Origin: Pomacea canaliculata
Lineage: Eukaryota; Mollusca; Gastropoda; Architaenioglossa; Ampullariidae
Assembly (NCBI RefSeq): GCF_003073045.1
Contig: NC_037602.1
Span: forward strand, 5,622,872 to 5,686,871
DNA: 64,000 nucleotides
Reading direction: 5' to 3'
The notes below the pieces were generated by a model. It was not told the DNA's origin and did no database searches. It worked only from the letters and a program-made list of their open reading frames with translations. Made by a program: the position numbers and the translations under genes. Shown in pieces: positions 23,623-34,470 of the stretch (position 1 is its first letter; every line of letters starts with the position of its first letter).

Positions 23623-23937
23623 CAGAGGCGTATTTCCCAATAGGCACACTAGGCACTCCTTGGGTGGGGTAGGGGGCAGAACTGCGCGGGTTTTGTTTTG
23701 TTTTGTTTTGTTTTGTTTTGTTTTGTTTTGTTTTGTTTTGTTTTGTTTTGTTTTGTTTTGTTTTGTTTTGTTTTGTTTTGTTTTGTTTTGTTTTGTTTTG
23801 TTTTGTTTTGTTTTGTTTTGTTTTGTTTTGTTTTTGTTTTGTTTTTTTTGTTTTGTTTTGTTTTGTTTTGTTTTGTTTTGTTTTGTTTTGTTTTGTTTTG
23901 TTTTGTTTTGTTTTGTTTTGTTTTGTTTTGTTTTGTT
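23623..23937. mobile_element. Truncated hAT-type element with a very long (TTTTG)n tract
   Basis: The left end is CAGAGGCGTATTTCCC. The TTTTG tract at about 23691-23937 has close to fifty units, with one irregular stretch near 23831-23849. The right end of the element and the C-terminal half of relict B are missing, joined as in the unit at 8118-8203. Long ORFs of Phe, Val, Leu and Cys here are artefacts of the repeat. Confidence 0.9.
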
Positions 23938-24359
23938 AGTTACTTAATTTTTGCTTCTTCTATTCAGTAGTCTTTTTTTTAAATTGTCCTGATAAAAAGA
24001 ATTGTAGTTTTGATTACAGAAAATGCACCTTAATCCGTATCAATTAGGGAAAATCCAATCAGGTAGGAAGCTTTAGTACTTACAAACTTTTTATAAAAAC
24101 ATAAAAGTTACAAAAAAGTTATAGAAATAAAAACCCTAGAAATGATTTTAATATTCATCTTCACATATGGCAGCAACCATTTCCATTATCTTCTCTATAA
24201 TGTACTTTTAAATATCTATAGCCGTTTAGTATCCACTGTTTATTTCCACTCGCTTGTACGAAGTGGATAACGAAGAGTGCACAGCACCGCCCACAATTAA
24301 CGCAAAGAAACTGATATATTGGGATCATGTGTTTGGTCTTACATAGAAATTACACTTTT
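23938..24359. other. Upstream region of receptor A2
   Basis: This is the conserved upstream block shared with the other units. No gene is seen. Confidence 0.5.
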
Positions 24360-24519
24360 TTTTGCTATGTACTCTTACGCCCCTTTATTAGATCTTCGCA
24401 TCCTGAAGTGACAAACTCCTCTCTTACATCGTCCTCAGTGAGGTCGACGACGTGAGCGCCACACAGCCACAAGTTCATTCCACTCGCGGAGTCGTGATGG
24501 TCGAAGCTTTCTGAACTTC
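24360..24519 (+). promoter_or_regulatory. First exon and proximal promoter of receptor A2
   Basis: The conserved block ends at GTGAGT (donor from 24520). The upstream ORF reads ATGGTCGAAGCTTTCTGA (MVEAF). The inferred intron is 24520-25150, closed by CTTGCAG. Confidence 0.6.
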
Positions 24520-25354
24520 GTGAGTGTGACGATTGTTGTATTTAGTAGGATTGATATTGTCGTTAGTATGAGGTACATTAATGTATATTGTAGTTAGGAG
24601 AAACCGTCTGTTGTAGTTCGGAAAGCTAAACACAACAAGGGCGAGAGAACTATGGAATATAGATACAGAGAACTAAGTTAATGGCGAAACTCACTTATAC
24701 AAATTAAGAAACTGTGTGTGTGCGTGCGTGATTGTGTTTAAACGTGTTCGAGATCTCCCCTGTACTTTACCGAAACTATTCTTCTTCTTCTTTCTTTCAT
24801 GCTTAGGATAGAGCATAATTAAATAGCAAGTATAAAGTTTGTTTATTAAAAACACTCGCAATCTAGCCAAGGCAATCTTACTCGTGTGATAGAGCAGGAG
24901 ACTATAGTTATTAAAAGTGATTTGAATATATAAAAATAAAAATTTAACATCAAATTAAGGATTCGTTCTAAATATAAATATTGAGAAACTCATGTATTGA
25001 CCATCATATCTATAAATGAGATTATTTTTATTATTTCGTGTAACATACTACCGTAAGTCAACTTTTATTATTTCAGTATATATATTGACAAATTAACACA
25101 CAAATGTTTTCATTCAATGAAAGCATTTTCCGATCCATGTGTACTTGCAGAGGGGCTACAGATGATTTTGCAGAAGAGTCAAAATCGAAAACCAACAAAG
25201 AGAAGAACTTAAGTGCAGGATTGTTGTCACCACACAGAAGTTCACTTCATGGTTTCTCAAGTCACATGGTGAACAAGTGATTACTGGATTGAGCTGGTCA
25301 TTAGAGACCGTCTGTAAAACAGCTTTGAACAACAATCGTCGCTGAACTTTAGCT

Positions 25355-26431
25355 ATGTCGGTGTCAGACTACCCTTTAATCTCCTCCCCAGTCTCCACAA
25401 ATATCTTTGACCAAACATATCAATACGACACGGACTTAGAAAAAGAGTACGAGTCTTTCAAAAGAGCAGTACACACCAGTTTGCAAATAATACTTTCCTT
25501 GCAAGCAGTCCTCATCGTCACAACAAACCTTTTCCTGCTCGTTGTCATCCTTTCCAAGTCGGCACTACGGAGTCGCCTTCGCAACCAACTGCTGATCAGC
25601 ATGGCGGCCTCAAATCTCACAGACGGCATCTTCAACATTCCTTTAATTGTTGATTTAGTCACAAAAGAAGATTGGATTCATGGATGTTACGTTCTTGTGG
25701 CCCACATTGTGTTTTCGCGTTACACGAATAATTTCATCATTGTCTTTGGGTTGGTTTTGCTGGTCGTCTCCTACCTTTGCCGCCTAAAATCGTACGGTGG
25801 TCCAGCATTCTTTCTGCGCATGTCTTCGCGCACAAAGAAATACGTGGCCTCTCTGCTGTTCGTGCTTTTACCGTGGATAATAGCGATTCCTCTGACTTTT
25901 TCCATCGGTCTGAGTGGGATACCTCATTGGCTAACGGATGATTATTGGAACAATTCATTATGTTTTTTGTTCCTAGAACGTTGGGCCGAATTCACGTTGA
26001 GTATTTTTATCGTATTCATTCCTATCGTGCTCATGATCGTCTTGGTTATACTTACCCTCATCGTGTACAGAAGACAGACAGTGATTCGCGGTCCTACAGA
26101 CCAGAATACAACGCTGGAAGGTCCCTCTGTGCATGTGGCTGCTGCAATAATCTGTATCATTGTGTCTGTGGCCAAAGGTCTTGACACTTTCATAATAAAT
26201 CTCTTCCGGTCACACGAGATAGAGATTGTCACATCGGTCACCATCTTATGTATAACCAGCATGATGCCATTTGTCCTGGCTCTTCTATGGCTGCTGGCCC
26301 TGAAGGACTTGCGAGCACATTCATGCGAGATCTTAGCCCGAATTTCCGTCAAGTTTTGCAAAAAGAGTACTTCTGACTCATCAGCATTGGTGACTTTTAA
26401 CGCACATAGCGAAGAACTCTCGACGATTTGA
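25355..26431 (+). CDS. Receptor A2, atypical rhodopsin-like 7TM receptor
   Basis: This is an intact frame of 358 codons. TM1 is about 44-67, TM2 78-100, TM3 111-141, TM4 162-185, TM5 211-238, TM6 258-284 and TM7 290-316, with an amphipathic tail after KDLRAHSCEI. Cys111 and Cys203 can form the TM3-loop 2 disulfide. A-type loops are TKEDWIHGC, DDYWNNSLCFLFLERW (with an NNS sequon) and FRSHEIEIVTSV. Pro is kept in TM4 (LLPWII), TM5 (FIPIVL) and TM7 (MMPFVL). DRY is replaced by VVS, the TM2 Asp by Asn (SNLTDG), and NPxxY by MPFVL. The tail ends LSTI. The leader exon starts at 25151 and the MVNK upstream ORF is at 25268. It is the intact partner of A1. Confidence 0.92.
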   Translation: MSVSDYPLISSPVSTNIFDQTYQYDTDLEKEYESFKRAVHTSLQIILSLQAVLIVTTNLFLLVVILSKSALRSRLRNQLLISMAASNLTDGIFNIPLIVDLVTKEDWIHGCYVLVAHIVFSRYTNNFIIVFGLVLLVVSYLCRLKSYGGPAFFLRMSSRTKKYVASLLFVLLPWIIAIPLTFSIGLSGIPHWLTDDYWNNSLCFLFLERWAEFTLSIFIVFIPIVLMIVLVILTLIVYRRQTVIRGPTDQNTTLEGPSVHVAAAIICIIVSVAKGLDTFIINLFRSHEIEIVTSVTILCITSMMPFVLALLWLLALKDLRAHSCEILARISVKFCKKSTSDSSALVTFNAHSEELSTI

Positions 26432-27299
26432 TTTTAATTGGTCTGACACGTGCTACACGTTTTTGATAAATTATGATTTATGTTTTAAGTACTTTTGATT
26501 TTTGAGCCATTCACATGTGTACAAGGTATTCCAGATGTGCTAAACTTTGATTTAAATTTCTTACTGACTGAAGTCCTCACATTTTATTTAAAGCTGTCAA
26601 AATCACGTTTCAACTGTTGTCCTAAGTTGGTCCCCCACTACTTAAATTCTTAAAAACTATTTAGAGAACTCACTGATTGTAAGATGGATGCCATATTTTT
26701 TTAATCTTTCAGTTAGCCCTCTGAACAAAATTATAAATAGTTAAACCTTTAATCAGAGTTTAAACAATTACCCTGTCATCACATTGCACCATATTTGACA
26801 TTTTTTATTTTGGTGTCCATCGTTTGACCTGTTGGGATCTTAATGATTGTGCTGGACTGTGTTTTGTGATTTTGATACTTGTATTCACTTGTACAACTTA
26901 AGCTTCCGTTAACCAACATTCCCTTCTTTTTGACGCCAGATTCCTCTTAGTCCAGTTTCATGTTTGTGCATGTCGACAGCGAGATGAACCTTGTGTAATG
27001 TGGCAAAACTGCTTGATGACTAGACGCAGCAAAACCTGTTTACAGCTTCTTTGACCTGCAGAAAGGTTTATTCTAAGAGTTCTTGTACATCACAATACTG
27101 ATAATCGCGTGCATCACTTTATTGATAATCCTGTACATCGCTATACTGATAATCATTACATCGTGATACTAAATCCTGTACACCATACTGAAAATTTAGC
27201 ACACCACAATTTCTTATAATCCCGTACATAACAATACCGACAATCCCGTACATCACGGTAATTGGATATTAATTAAAATACTGATGACTGGAGACAGCT
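26432..27299. other. 3' flank of A2
   Basis: This is the shared array 3' flank with the degenerate CATCACAATACTGATAATC-type repeats near 27086-27260. No gene is seen. Confidence 0.5.
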
Positions 27300-27790
27300 T
27301 GCTATTGCTTTGGCACTTTTTCTCGTGTGTGTGTGTTTATAATTTTTTTAAAGTACTTTTTACAAATGTGTGAGTAACTTTTCACCAACTGTTTGTTAAT
27401 TTATTTTCTTTATAGAGTGCCATGATAAATGCATCTATATAAATTTTTAACTTTTGTTTTCTGTAACACCATCTATCGTGTCTTTTCTGTATTGCATATA
27501 TTCTTGTAAAAAGTGCTTTCCGACTATACTTTTCCAGTTTTACCAATTTTGTACTACTTGTACTGTGTTATGTGTATGAGGATGTTTGCTATAAAATAGA
27601 AGACAGTTGTGGGAAGTATATGATTTTCTTGAATTGTCGTTTGACACAAAAATATAAATCCCACACTGCATGTATTGTTCTACATTTTACATTTGAACAT
27701 TATCCCATAAGGCGAAAGTGAAATATGGGTGATGTCAACAACTTCAGTGCATTTACTTTGAACAGTATTACAAGTATTTATCTTGAAAAA
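27300..27790 (+). pseudogene. Relict A, dead start of a founder-like receptor (between A2 and B2)
   Basis: It has the same structure as at 11620-12060. The start at 27725 gives MGDVNNFS and then non-homologous sequence. Its distance from the preceding receptor stop (about 1.3 kb) equals that behind A1. Confidence 0.65.
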
Positions 27791-28129
27791 CAATCATGGG
27801 AAACGTCCGGCACTTAGGCCGTGTAAGTCCCGCGAAATCATTTGGTCTGGCCAAGTCAAGACAACCGCAAGCAGGACACGAAATTCGATAAATCTTTTTT
27901 TCAAAACAACTTCAATGTATATTAAATGAATAATATTAATAACGTAAATTTCGAGGGACAAGCAAGAAACTCCATTATGGGACAGACAGGACACAGAAGA
28001 TTACATGACCGAGACAAATCACGTGGTCCCTCTGCCTTCACTGCGGTAAATCAGAAGATAGTCATTCCAGGTAGGCTAGAAATGTAAATGTTGCAAATGT
28101 GTTAACACACTCTGGTAAAACTATGGCTT

Positions 28130-28234
28130 GAACAAAAATGCAGGCTAATTTTAAAGTTGATAATTTTGTGTGACCCCGCGAATGATTTATAAATTTCCAA
28201 ATGGCCCTTAGCACTAAAATGGTTCCCCACCCTG
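28130..28234 (-). mobile_element. hAT-like element end in the array unit
   Basis: This copy is equivalent to 12449-12547, ending GGTTCCCCACCCTG on the plus strand. Sequence between it and relict A, and from it to about 28450, is non-coding unit spacer with a short (CA)n at about 28263-28278. Confidence 0.4.
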
Positions 28235-28449
28235 TCTTAAAGTACTGTCATAGCAGTAAATGGCACACACACACACACTATTATAATCCGATGTGTGTAT
28301 TTATACTTTAGTACGCGTATACATACAAGTGTATCGTTATTTTTTTTAAGTAATAAAGCTTCACAACGTAAACAAATCACACAACAGCAAAATCTCACAA
28401 AAACAACTCTTTTCATTAGAGAAAGACAAATTAAACCTGTATGTCTGCA

Positions 28450-29521
28450 GATAGGCAGCACATGATTTTGCAAAAGAGTTAGAATATAGAACAAAACAAC
28501 AGACGTGCTTAACTGAAGGATTACTATCACCACACAGGCCCCCATCACAGACTGTCAAATACAATGACAAATCAGTAAACTTTCAGTGAACTTTAGCTAT
28601 GTTGATGTTACCCTCCACTGTTATCTCTTCTACATTTCTCTACCAAATATGACCTACAAAATGGTAAAAATATTTTATAAGAGATACATTTATTAATTTC
28701 AAAATACTAATATCCTTGCAAGCAGTTTTCATCATCGTCACAAACCCTTCTTGTTCGTCGATCTCCTCTCCAAGTCGTCACTACGGATTTGCCTTTGGAA
28801 CCATCTACTCATCAGCATGGCGGTGTAAAACCTCATGGAGGCCATCTTCTGCGGTCCTTTCGCCATTGACTTTATCATAGGAGAACAGTGGATTCCTGGC
28901 TTTGACCTCTTCTTAACACCCACTTTACTATCGTGTTACACTCAGAGGCGTATTTCCCAATAGGCACACTAGGCACTCCTTGGGTGGGGTAGGGGGCAGA
29001 ACTGCACGGGGTTTTATTTTGTTTTGTTTTGTTTTGTTTTGTTTATAAAGCCAGCGTGCCACGAGTTAACTGGTTTGTAATAGGTTACAATAATTGCAAA
29101 TAAGGTGGGTGAAAGAACAGATCGATGCAGGGGAGGTTAACGGACAATATGGACAGCTTAAAGCGCTCCTCTAGACCTCCCAGCTGAAGGAGTGGGCGGC
29201 GGCATCAAAGGTGCCAAGAGGCGCCAATTAGTGTAAATACGCCATTGGTTACACTCATAACCGTGTCTTCGTTGTGGGCATGGTTGTGCTACTACTCAAC
29301 TTCCTTTGCCGCCTAAAATCGTACAGCTGTCTTTCTGTGTATATACTTCAGTTAATTATCAAAGACATCTGCCTTTACTTTGTAATGCGGCAGCTTCAAT
29401 TGGTGTTTGTTTTGTGACAGCTTCGTCTCTATTCTGTACAAGCGACATGAACACCTTCGTCCTGGACCTTCTGTGGCTGTCTTTCCAGAAGAACATGTTA
29501 GCATGTACATGTAAGGTTTAG
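28450..29521 (+). pseudogene. Relict B receptor split by a hAT-type element (between A2 and B2)
   Basis: It has the same order as 12763-13887: leader, start region at 28599, disrupted TM1-TM3, element, then TM3 (CATAACCGTGTCTTCGTTGT), CTTTGCCGCCTAAAATCGTA and the TM6-TM7 piece ending at 29521. Confidence 0.8.
28943..29247. mobile_element. Nonautonomous hAT-type element with short (TTTTG)n, full copy
   Basis: Perfect GTTACACT duplications lie at 28935-28942 and 29248-29255. The ends are CAGAGGCGTATTTCCC and AAATACGCCATTG. Only about five or six TTTTG units are present. Confidence 0.88.
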
Positions 29522-30299
29522 GCCAGGATTCCACTTCTGTTGCATTAGATTCCTGTAATGGAACATCCATAACCTTGAGGGATGGTGAGCTTTGGGTCTT
29601 TGATAATGGAATTCATTGAAATTGGTTTTGGCTCTGAAGAGGTCTTTGAAAAAGGTATTTTTTACGTTTTCAATTGTTTAGTAGTTCATAGACTTTTGCC
29701 CTCCTATTCAGTCTGCAGAGTTTTAAAGTGTTTATGGACTTAGCTTATATTATTTCTCTCATTTGGTTTCTTAGAGAGTGGAGGACAACTATCAGTTGTC
29801 ATAATTATACTGATGCAAACGATTCAAAGCTGCCGATTGCTGGTGTTGTCTCCCTGCTATTTTAGCTGTTTGTACAACATAGTTACTTAATTTTTGCTTC
29901 TTCTATTCAGCTGTCATTTTTTTTATTGTCATGATAAAAAGAATTGTAGTTTTGATTACAGAAAATGCACCTTAATCCGTATCAATTAGGGAAAATCCAA
30001 TCAGGTAGGAAGCTTCAATACTTACTACCTTTTTATAAAAACATAAAAGTTACAAAAAGTTATAGGAATAAAAACCCTTGAAATGATTTTAATATTCATC
30101 TTCACATGCAGCAGCAACCATTTCCATTACCCTTTCTATACTGTACTTTTAGATATCTATAGCCGTTTAGTATACACTGTTTATTTCCACTCGCTTGTAC
30201 GAAGTGGATAACGAAGAGTGCACAGCAACGCCCACAATCAACGCAAATAAACTGATATATTGGGATCATGTGTTTGGTCTTACATAGAAATTACACTTT
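29522..30299. other. Spacer and upstream region of receptor B2
   Basis: It holds the relict B flank and, from about 29880, the conserved upstream block. No gene is seen. Confidence 0.5.
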
Positions 30300-30462
30300 T
30301 TTTTTTGCTATGTACTCTTACGCCCCCTTATTAGACCTTCGCATCCTGAAGTGACAAACTCCTCTCTTACATCGTCTTCAGTGAGGTCGACGACGTGAGC
30401 GCCACACAGCCACAAGTTCATTCCACTCGCGGAGTCGTGATGGTCGCAGCTTTCTGAACTTC
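30300..30462 (+). promoter_or_regulatory. First exon and proximal promoter of receptor B2
   Basis: The conserved block includes the MVAAF upstream ORF and ends at GTGAGT (donor from 30463). The inferred intron, 30463-31805, is lengthened by the Tigger-like element. Confidence 0.6.
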
Positions 30463-30620
30463 GTGAGTGACGATTGTTGTATTTAGTAGAATTGATATTG
30501 TCATACATTTAGTATGATGTACATTAATGTATATTGTAGTTAGGAGAAACCGTCTGTTGTAGTTCGGAAAGCTAAACACAAGAGAAAGAGAGAATTATAG
30601 AATATAGATACAGAGAAATA

Positions 30621-31315
30621 CAGTGATACCTCGGTTCTCGAACATAATTCGTTCCGGGAGGACGGTCGAGAACCAAATTGTTCGAGAACCGAAGCAATGA
30701 AACCCATAGGAAATAATGGAAACTGGATTAATTCGTTCCAAGCCCCAGAAAATGCCTAGTTACTGGCCTAATTTGTATATAATATGTAGAAAAACTTGAG
30801 TCTCAACAAGAAATAAGAAATAAAAGTGTATTTATTAAAACAAAAAAATAAAAAAATGTACTGTACAGTACAGTAAATTGTGTTTCATTTACTGTACCTG
30901 TACCAAACTTTATGGCAGGAGGGAATGAATGTGAGGGAGGAGGAAGAGGATGTTATTGTTTTGAAGGGAGTCCTCTTCAATAAAAACAGAGGTAACTGCT
31001 CTTCGGGTGTTTCTGTTCTCTGTATCTTTTGCTGAGGAGAATCAGAATCTTGCTCTGCAGTTGCTTGTCTGATTTCTTTACGGAAGAATTTGTCAATTGT
31101 TTGCTGTTTTTTCTCCTCTGCACTCACACTGATGACGCAAGCAAGGCGCGCTGGGCCGAAATGAACGCCATTCGGCTCAACTCGGCTCAACTCGGACGTT
31201 CGGATGTTCGAGTTCCAAATATTTGTTCGGATTCCAAGACAAAATTTTCTCGAATTTCCTGGTCGAATACCGATTTGGTCGAAAGTCAAGGCGTTCGAGA
31301 ACCGAGGTATCACTG
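30621..31315 (-). mobile_element. Tigger-like (pogo) DNA transposon, internally deleted
   Basis: The inverted ends CAGTGATACCTCGGTTCTCG and complement are flanked by TA at 30619-30620 and 31316-31317. Other units read GAGAAATAAGTTAATGG without interruption, an exact empty site. On the minus strand an ORF (31313-30885) includes a pogo C-terminal piece (KKQQTIDKFFRKEI), so the body of the transposase is lost. Being only in B2, it arrived after the block duplication. Confidence 0.92.
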
Positions 31316-32009
31316 TAAGTTAATGGCGAAACTCACTTATACAAATTAAGAAACTGTGTGTGTGCGTGTGTGCGAGGGTGATTGTGTTTAAACGTGTTCG
31401 AGATCTCCCCTGTACTTTACCGAAGCTTTTCTTCTTCTTTCTTTCATGCTTAGGATAGAGCATAATTAAATAGCAAGTATAAAGTTTATTTATTAAAAAC
31501 ACTCGCAAACTAGCCTAGGCAATCTTACTCGTGTGATAGAGCAGGAGACTATAGTTATTAAAAGTAATTTGAATATACAAAAATAAAAATTCAACATCAA
31601 CTTAAGGATTTGTTCTAAAATTAAATATTGATAAACTCATGTATTGACCATAAAATCTATAAATGAGATTTTTCTATTATTTGGTGTAACATACTACCGT
31701 AAGTCAACTTTTATTATTTCAGTATGTACATATATATATATTGATAAATTCACATATAATTTTTTCTTTCAATGAAAACATTTTCCGATCCATGTGTACT
31801 TGCAGTGGGGCTACAGATGATTTTGCAGAAGAATCAAAATCGAAAACCAACAAAGAGAAGAACTTAAGTGCAGGATTGTCGTCACCACACAGAAGTTCAC
31901 TTCACGGTTTCTCAAGTCACATGGTGAACAAGTGATTACTGGATTGAGCTGGTCACTAGAGACCGTCTGTAAAACAGCTTTAAACAACAATCGTCGCTGA
32001 ACTTTAGCT

Positions 32010-33071
32010 ATGTCGGTGTCAGACTACCCTTTAATCTCCTCCCCAGTCTCCACAAATATCTTTGACCAAACATATACATATGACACGGACTTAGAAAAAG
32101 AGCACGAGTCTTTCAGAAGAGCAGTATTCAACAGTTTGCAAATAATACTTTCCTTGCAAGCAGTCCTCATCGTCGCAACAAACCTTTTCCTGCTCGTTGT
32201 CATCCTCTCCAAGTCGGCACTACGGAGTCGCCTTCACAACCAACTGCTGATCAGCATGGCGGCCTCAAATCTCACAGACGGCATCTTCAACATTCCTTTT
32301 ATTGTTGATTTAATCTCAAAACGACGTTGGATTCATGGATGTTACCTTTTTGTGGCCCACTCTGTGTTTTGGCATTACACAAATAACTGCATCATTGTCT
32401 GGGGTTTGGTTTTGCTGGTCGTCTCCTACCTTTGCCGCCTAAAATCGTACGGTGGTCCAGCATTGTTTCTGCGCATGTCTTCGCGCACAAAGAAATACGT
32501 GGCTTCTCTGCTGTTCGTGCTTTTACCGTGGATAATAGCGATTCCTCTGACTTTTTCCATCGCTTTGAGTGGGATACCTCAAAGGCTAAAGGATTATTGG
32601 TACAATTCATTATGTATCTTTATAGTGGAACGTTGGGCCGAATACACGTTGAGTATTTTTATCGTAGTCATACCTGCCGTGCTCATGATCGTCTTGGTTA
32701 TACTTACCCTCATCGTGTACAGAAGACAGACAGTGATTGGCGGTCCTACAGACCAGAATACAACGCTCGAAGGTCCCTCTGTGCATGTGGCTGCTGCAAT
32801 AATCTGTATCATTATGTCTGTGGCCAAAAATCTTGACACTTACATAATAAATCTCTTCCCGTCACATGAGATTTTTGTCACATTGGTCACCCTCTTTTGT
32901 ATAAGCAGCATGATGCCATTGGTCCTGGCTCTTCTATGGCTGCTGGCCCTGAAGGACTTGCGAGCACATTCATGCGAGATCTTAGCCCGAATTTCCGTCA
33001 AGTTTTGCAAAAAGAGTACTTCTGACTCATCAGCATTGGTGACTTTTAACGCACTTAGCCAAGAAGTCTGA
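32010..33071 (+). CDS. Receptor B2, atypical rhodopsin-like 7TM receptor
   Basis: This is an intact frame of 353 codons. It differs from B1 by roughly a dozen substitutions by eye and shares ISKRRWIHGC, FVAHSVFWHYTNN, KDYWYN and SHEIFVTLV. The third intracellular loop reads VIGGPTDQ, as in C2 and A1, whereas B1 has VIRGPTDQ. The tail ends SQEV rather than LSTI. It lacks DRY, CWxP and NPxxY like its paralogues. The leader exon begins at 31806 and the MVNK upstream ORF starts at 31920. The mosaic of B-type loops with a C1-like tail suggests gene conversion. Confidence 0.9.
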   Translation: MSVSDYPLISSPVSTNIFDQTYTYDTDLEKEHESFRRAVFNSLQIILSLQAVLIVATNLFLLVVILSKSALRSRLHNQLLISMAASNLTDGIFNIPFIVDLISKRRWIHGCYLFVAHSVFWHYTNNCIIVWGLVLLVVSYLCRLKSYGGPALFLRMSSRTKKYVASLLFVLLPWIIAIPLTFSIALSGIPQRLKDYWYNSLCIFIVERWAEYTLSIFIVVIPAVLMIVLVILTLIVYRRQTVIGGPTDQNTTLEGPSVHVAAAIICIIMSVAKNLDTYIINLFPSHEIFVTLVTLFCISSMMPLVLALLWLLALKDLRAHSCEILARISVKFCKKSTSDSSALVTFNALSQEV

Positions 33072-33710
33072 CGATTTGATTTTAATTGGTCTGACACGTG
33101 CTACACGTTTTATGACAAATTATGATTTATGTTTTAAGTACTTTTGATTTTTGAGCCATTCACATGTGTACAAGGTATTCCAGATGTGCTGAACTTTTTT
33201 TGAATTTCTTATTGACTAAAGTCCTCACATTTTATTTAAAGCTGTCAAAATCACGTTTCAACTGTTGTCCTACGTTGGTCCCCCTCTACTTAAATTCTTA
33301 AAGGCTATTCAGAGAACTCACTGATTGTAAGATGGATGCCACATTTTTTAAACCTTTCAGTAAGCACTCTGAAAAAAATGAGAAATAGTGAAACCTTTAG
33401 TGAAAGTTTAAACAATTACCCTGTCAACCCATTGCACCATATTTGACATTTTTTTTATTTTGGAGTCCATCGTTTGACCTGTTGTGATCTTAATGATTGT
33501 GCTGGACTATGTTTTGTGATTCTGATTTTTTTATTCACTTGTACAACTTAAGCTGATCCGTTGACCAACATTCCCTTCTTTTTGACGCCTGATTCCTCTT
33601 AGTCCAGTTTCATGTTTGTGCATGTCGACAGCGAGATGAACCTTGTGTAATGTGGCAAAACTGCTTGATGACTAGACGCAGCAAAACCTGTTTACAGCTT
33701 CTCTGACCTG
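33072..33710. other. 3' flank of B2
   Basis: The shared array 3' flank ends at the same TCTCTGACCTG junction as behind B1. No gene is seen. Confidence 0.55.
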
Positions 33711-34340
33711 ACCTCTTCTTAACACCCACTTTACTATCGTGTTACACTCAGAGGCGTATTTCCCAATAGGCACACTGGGCACTCCTTGGGTGCGGTAGGG
33801 GGCAGAACTGCACGGGGGATTTGTTTTGTTTTGTTTTGTTTTGTTTTGTTTTGTTTTGTTTATAAAGCCAGCGTGCCACGAGTTAACTGGTTTGTAATAG
33901 GTTACAATAATTGCAAAGAAGGTGGGTGAAGGAATAGATGGATGCAGGTGAGGTTAACGGACAATATGGACAGCTTAAAGCGCTCCCCTAGACCTCCCAG
34001 CTGGAGGAGGGGGCGGCGGCATCAAAGGTGCCAAGAGGCGCCAAGTAGTGTAAATACGCCATTGGTTAAACTCATAACCGTGTCTTCGTTTTGGGCATAG
34101 TTGTGCTACTACTCAACTTCCTTTTTGCCGCCTAAAATCTTACAGCTGTCTTTCTGTGTATATACTTCAGTTAATTATCAAAGACATCTGCCTTTACTTT
34201 GTAATTCGGCAGCTTCAATTAGTATTTGTTTTGTGACAGCTTCGTCTCTTTTCTGTACAAGCGACATGAACACCTTCGTCCTGTACCTTCTGTGGCTGTC
34301 TGTCCCGAAGGACATGTTAGCATGTACATGTAAGGTTTAG
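33711..34340 (+). pseudogene. Relict B, short form (between B2 and C2)
   Basis: It is equivalent to 17350-18009. The frame ending at 34340 again reads SLFCTSDMNTFVLYLLWLSV, the TM7 relic. Confidence 0.75.
33749..34064. mobile_element. Nonautonomous hAT-type element with (TTTTG)n, full copy
   Basis: It is flanked by GTTACACT (33741-33748) and GTTAAACT (34065-34072). About seven TTTTG units are present. Confidence 0.85.
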
Positions 34341-34470
34341 GCCAGGATTCCACTTCTGTTGCATTAGATTCCTGTAATGGAACATCAGTAACCTTGAGGG
34401 AGGGGGACCTTTGGGTTTTTGATAATTGAATTCATTGAAATTGGTTTTGGCTCTGAAGAGGTCTTTGACA

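Noticed and set aside
23660-23970. Three overlapping ORFs of Phe, Val, Leu and Cys
   Set aside because: They are products of the (TTTTG)n tract, which is open in several frames.
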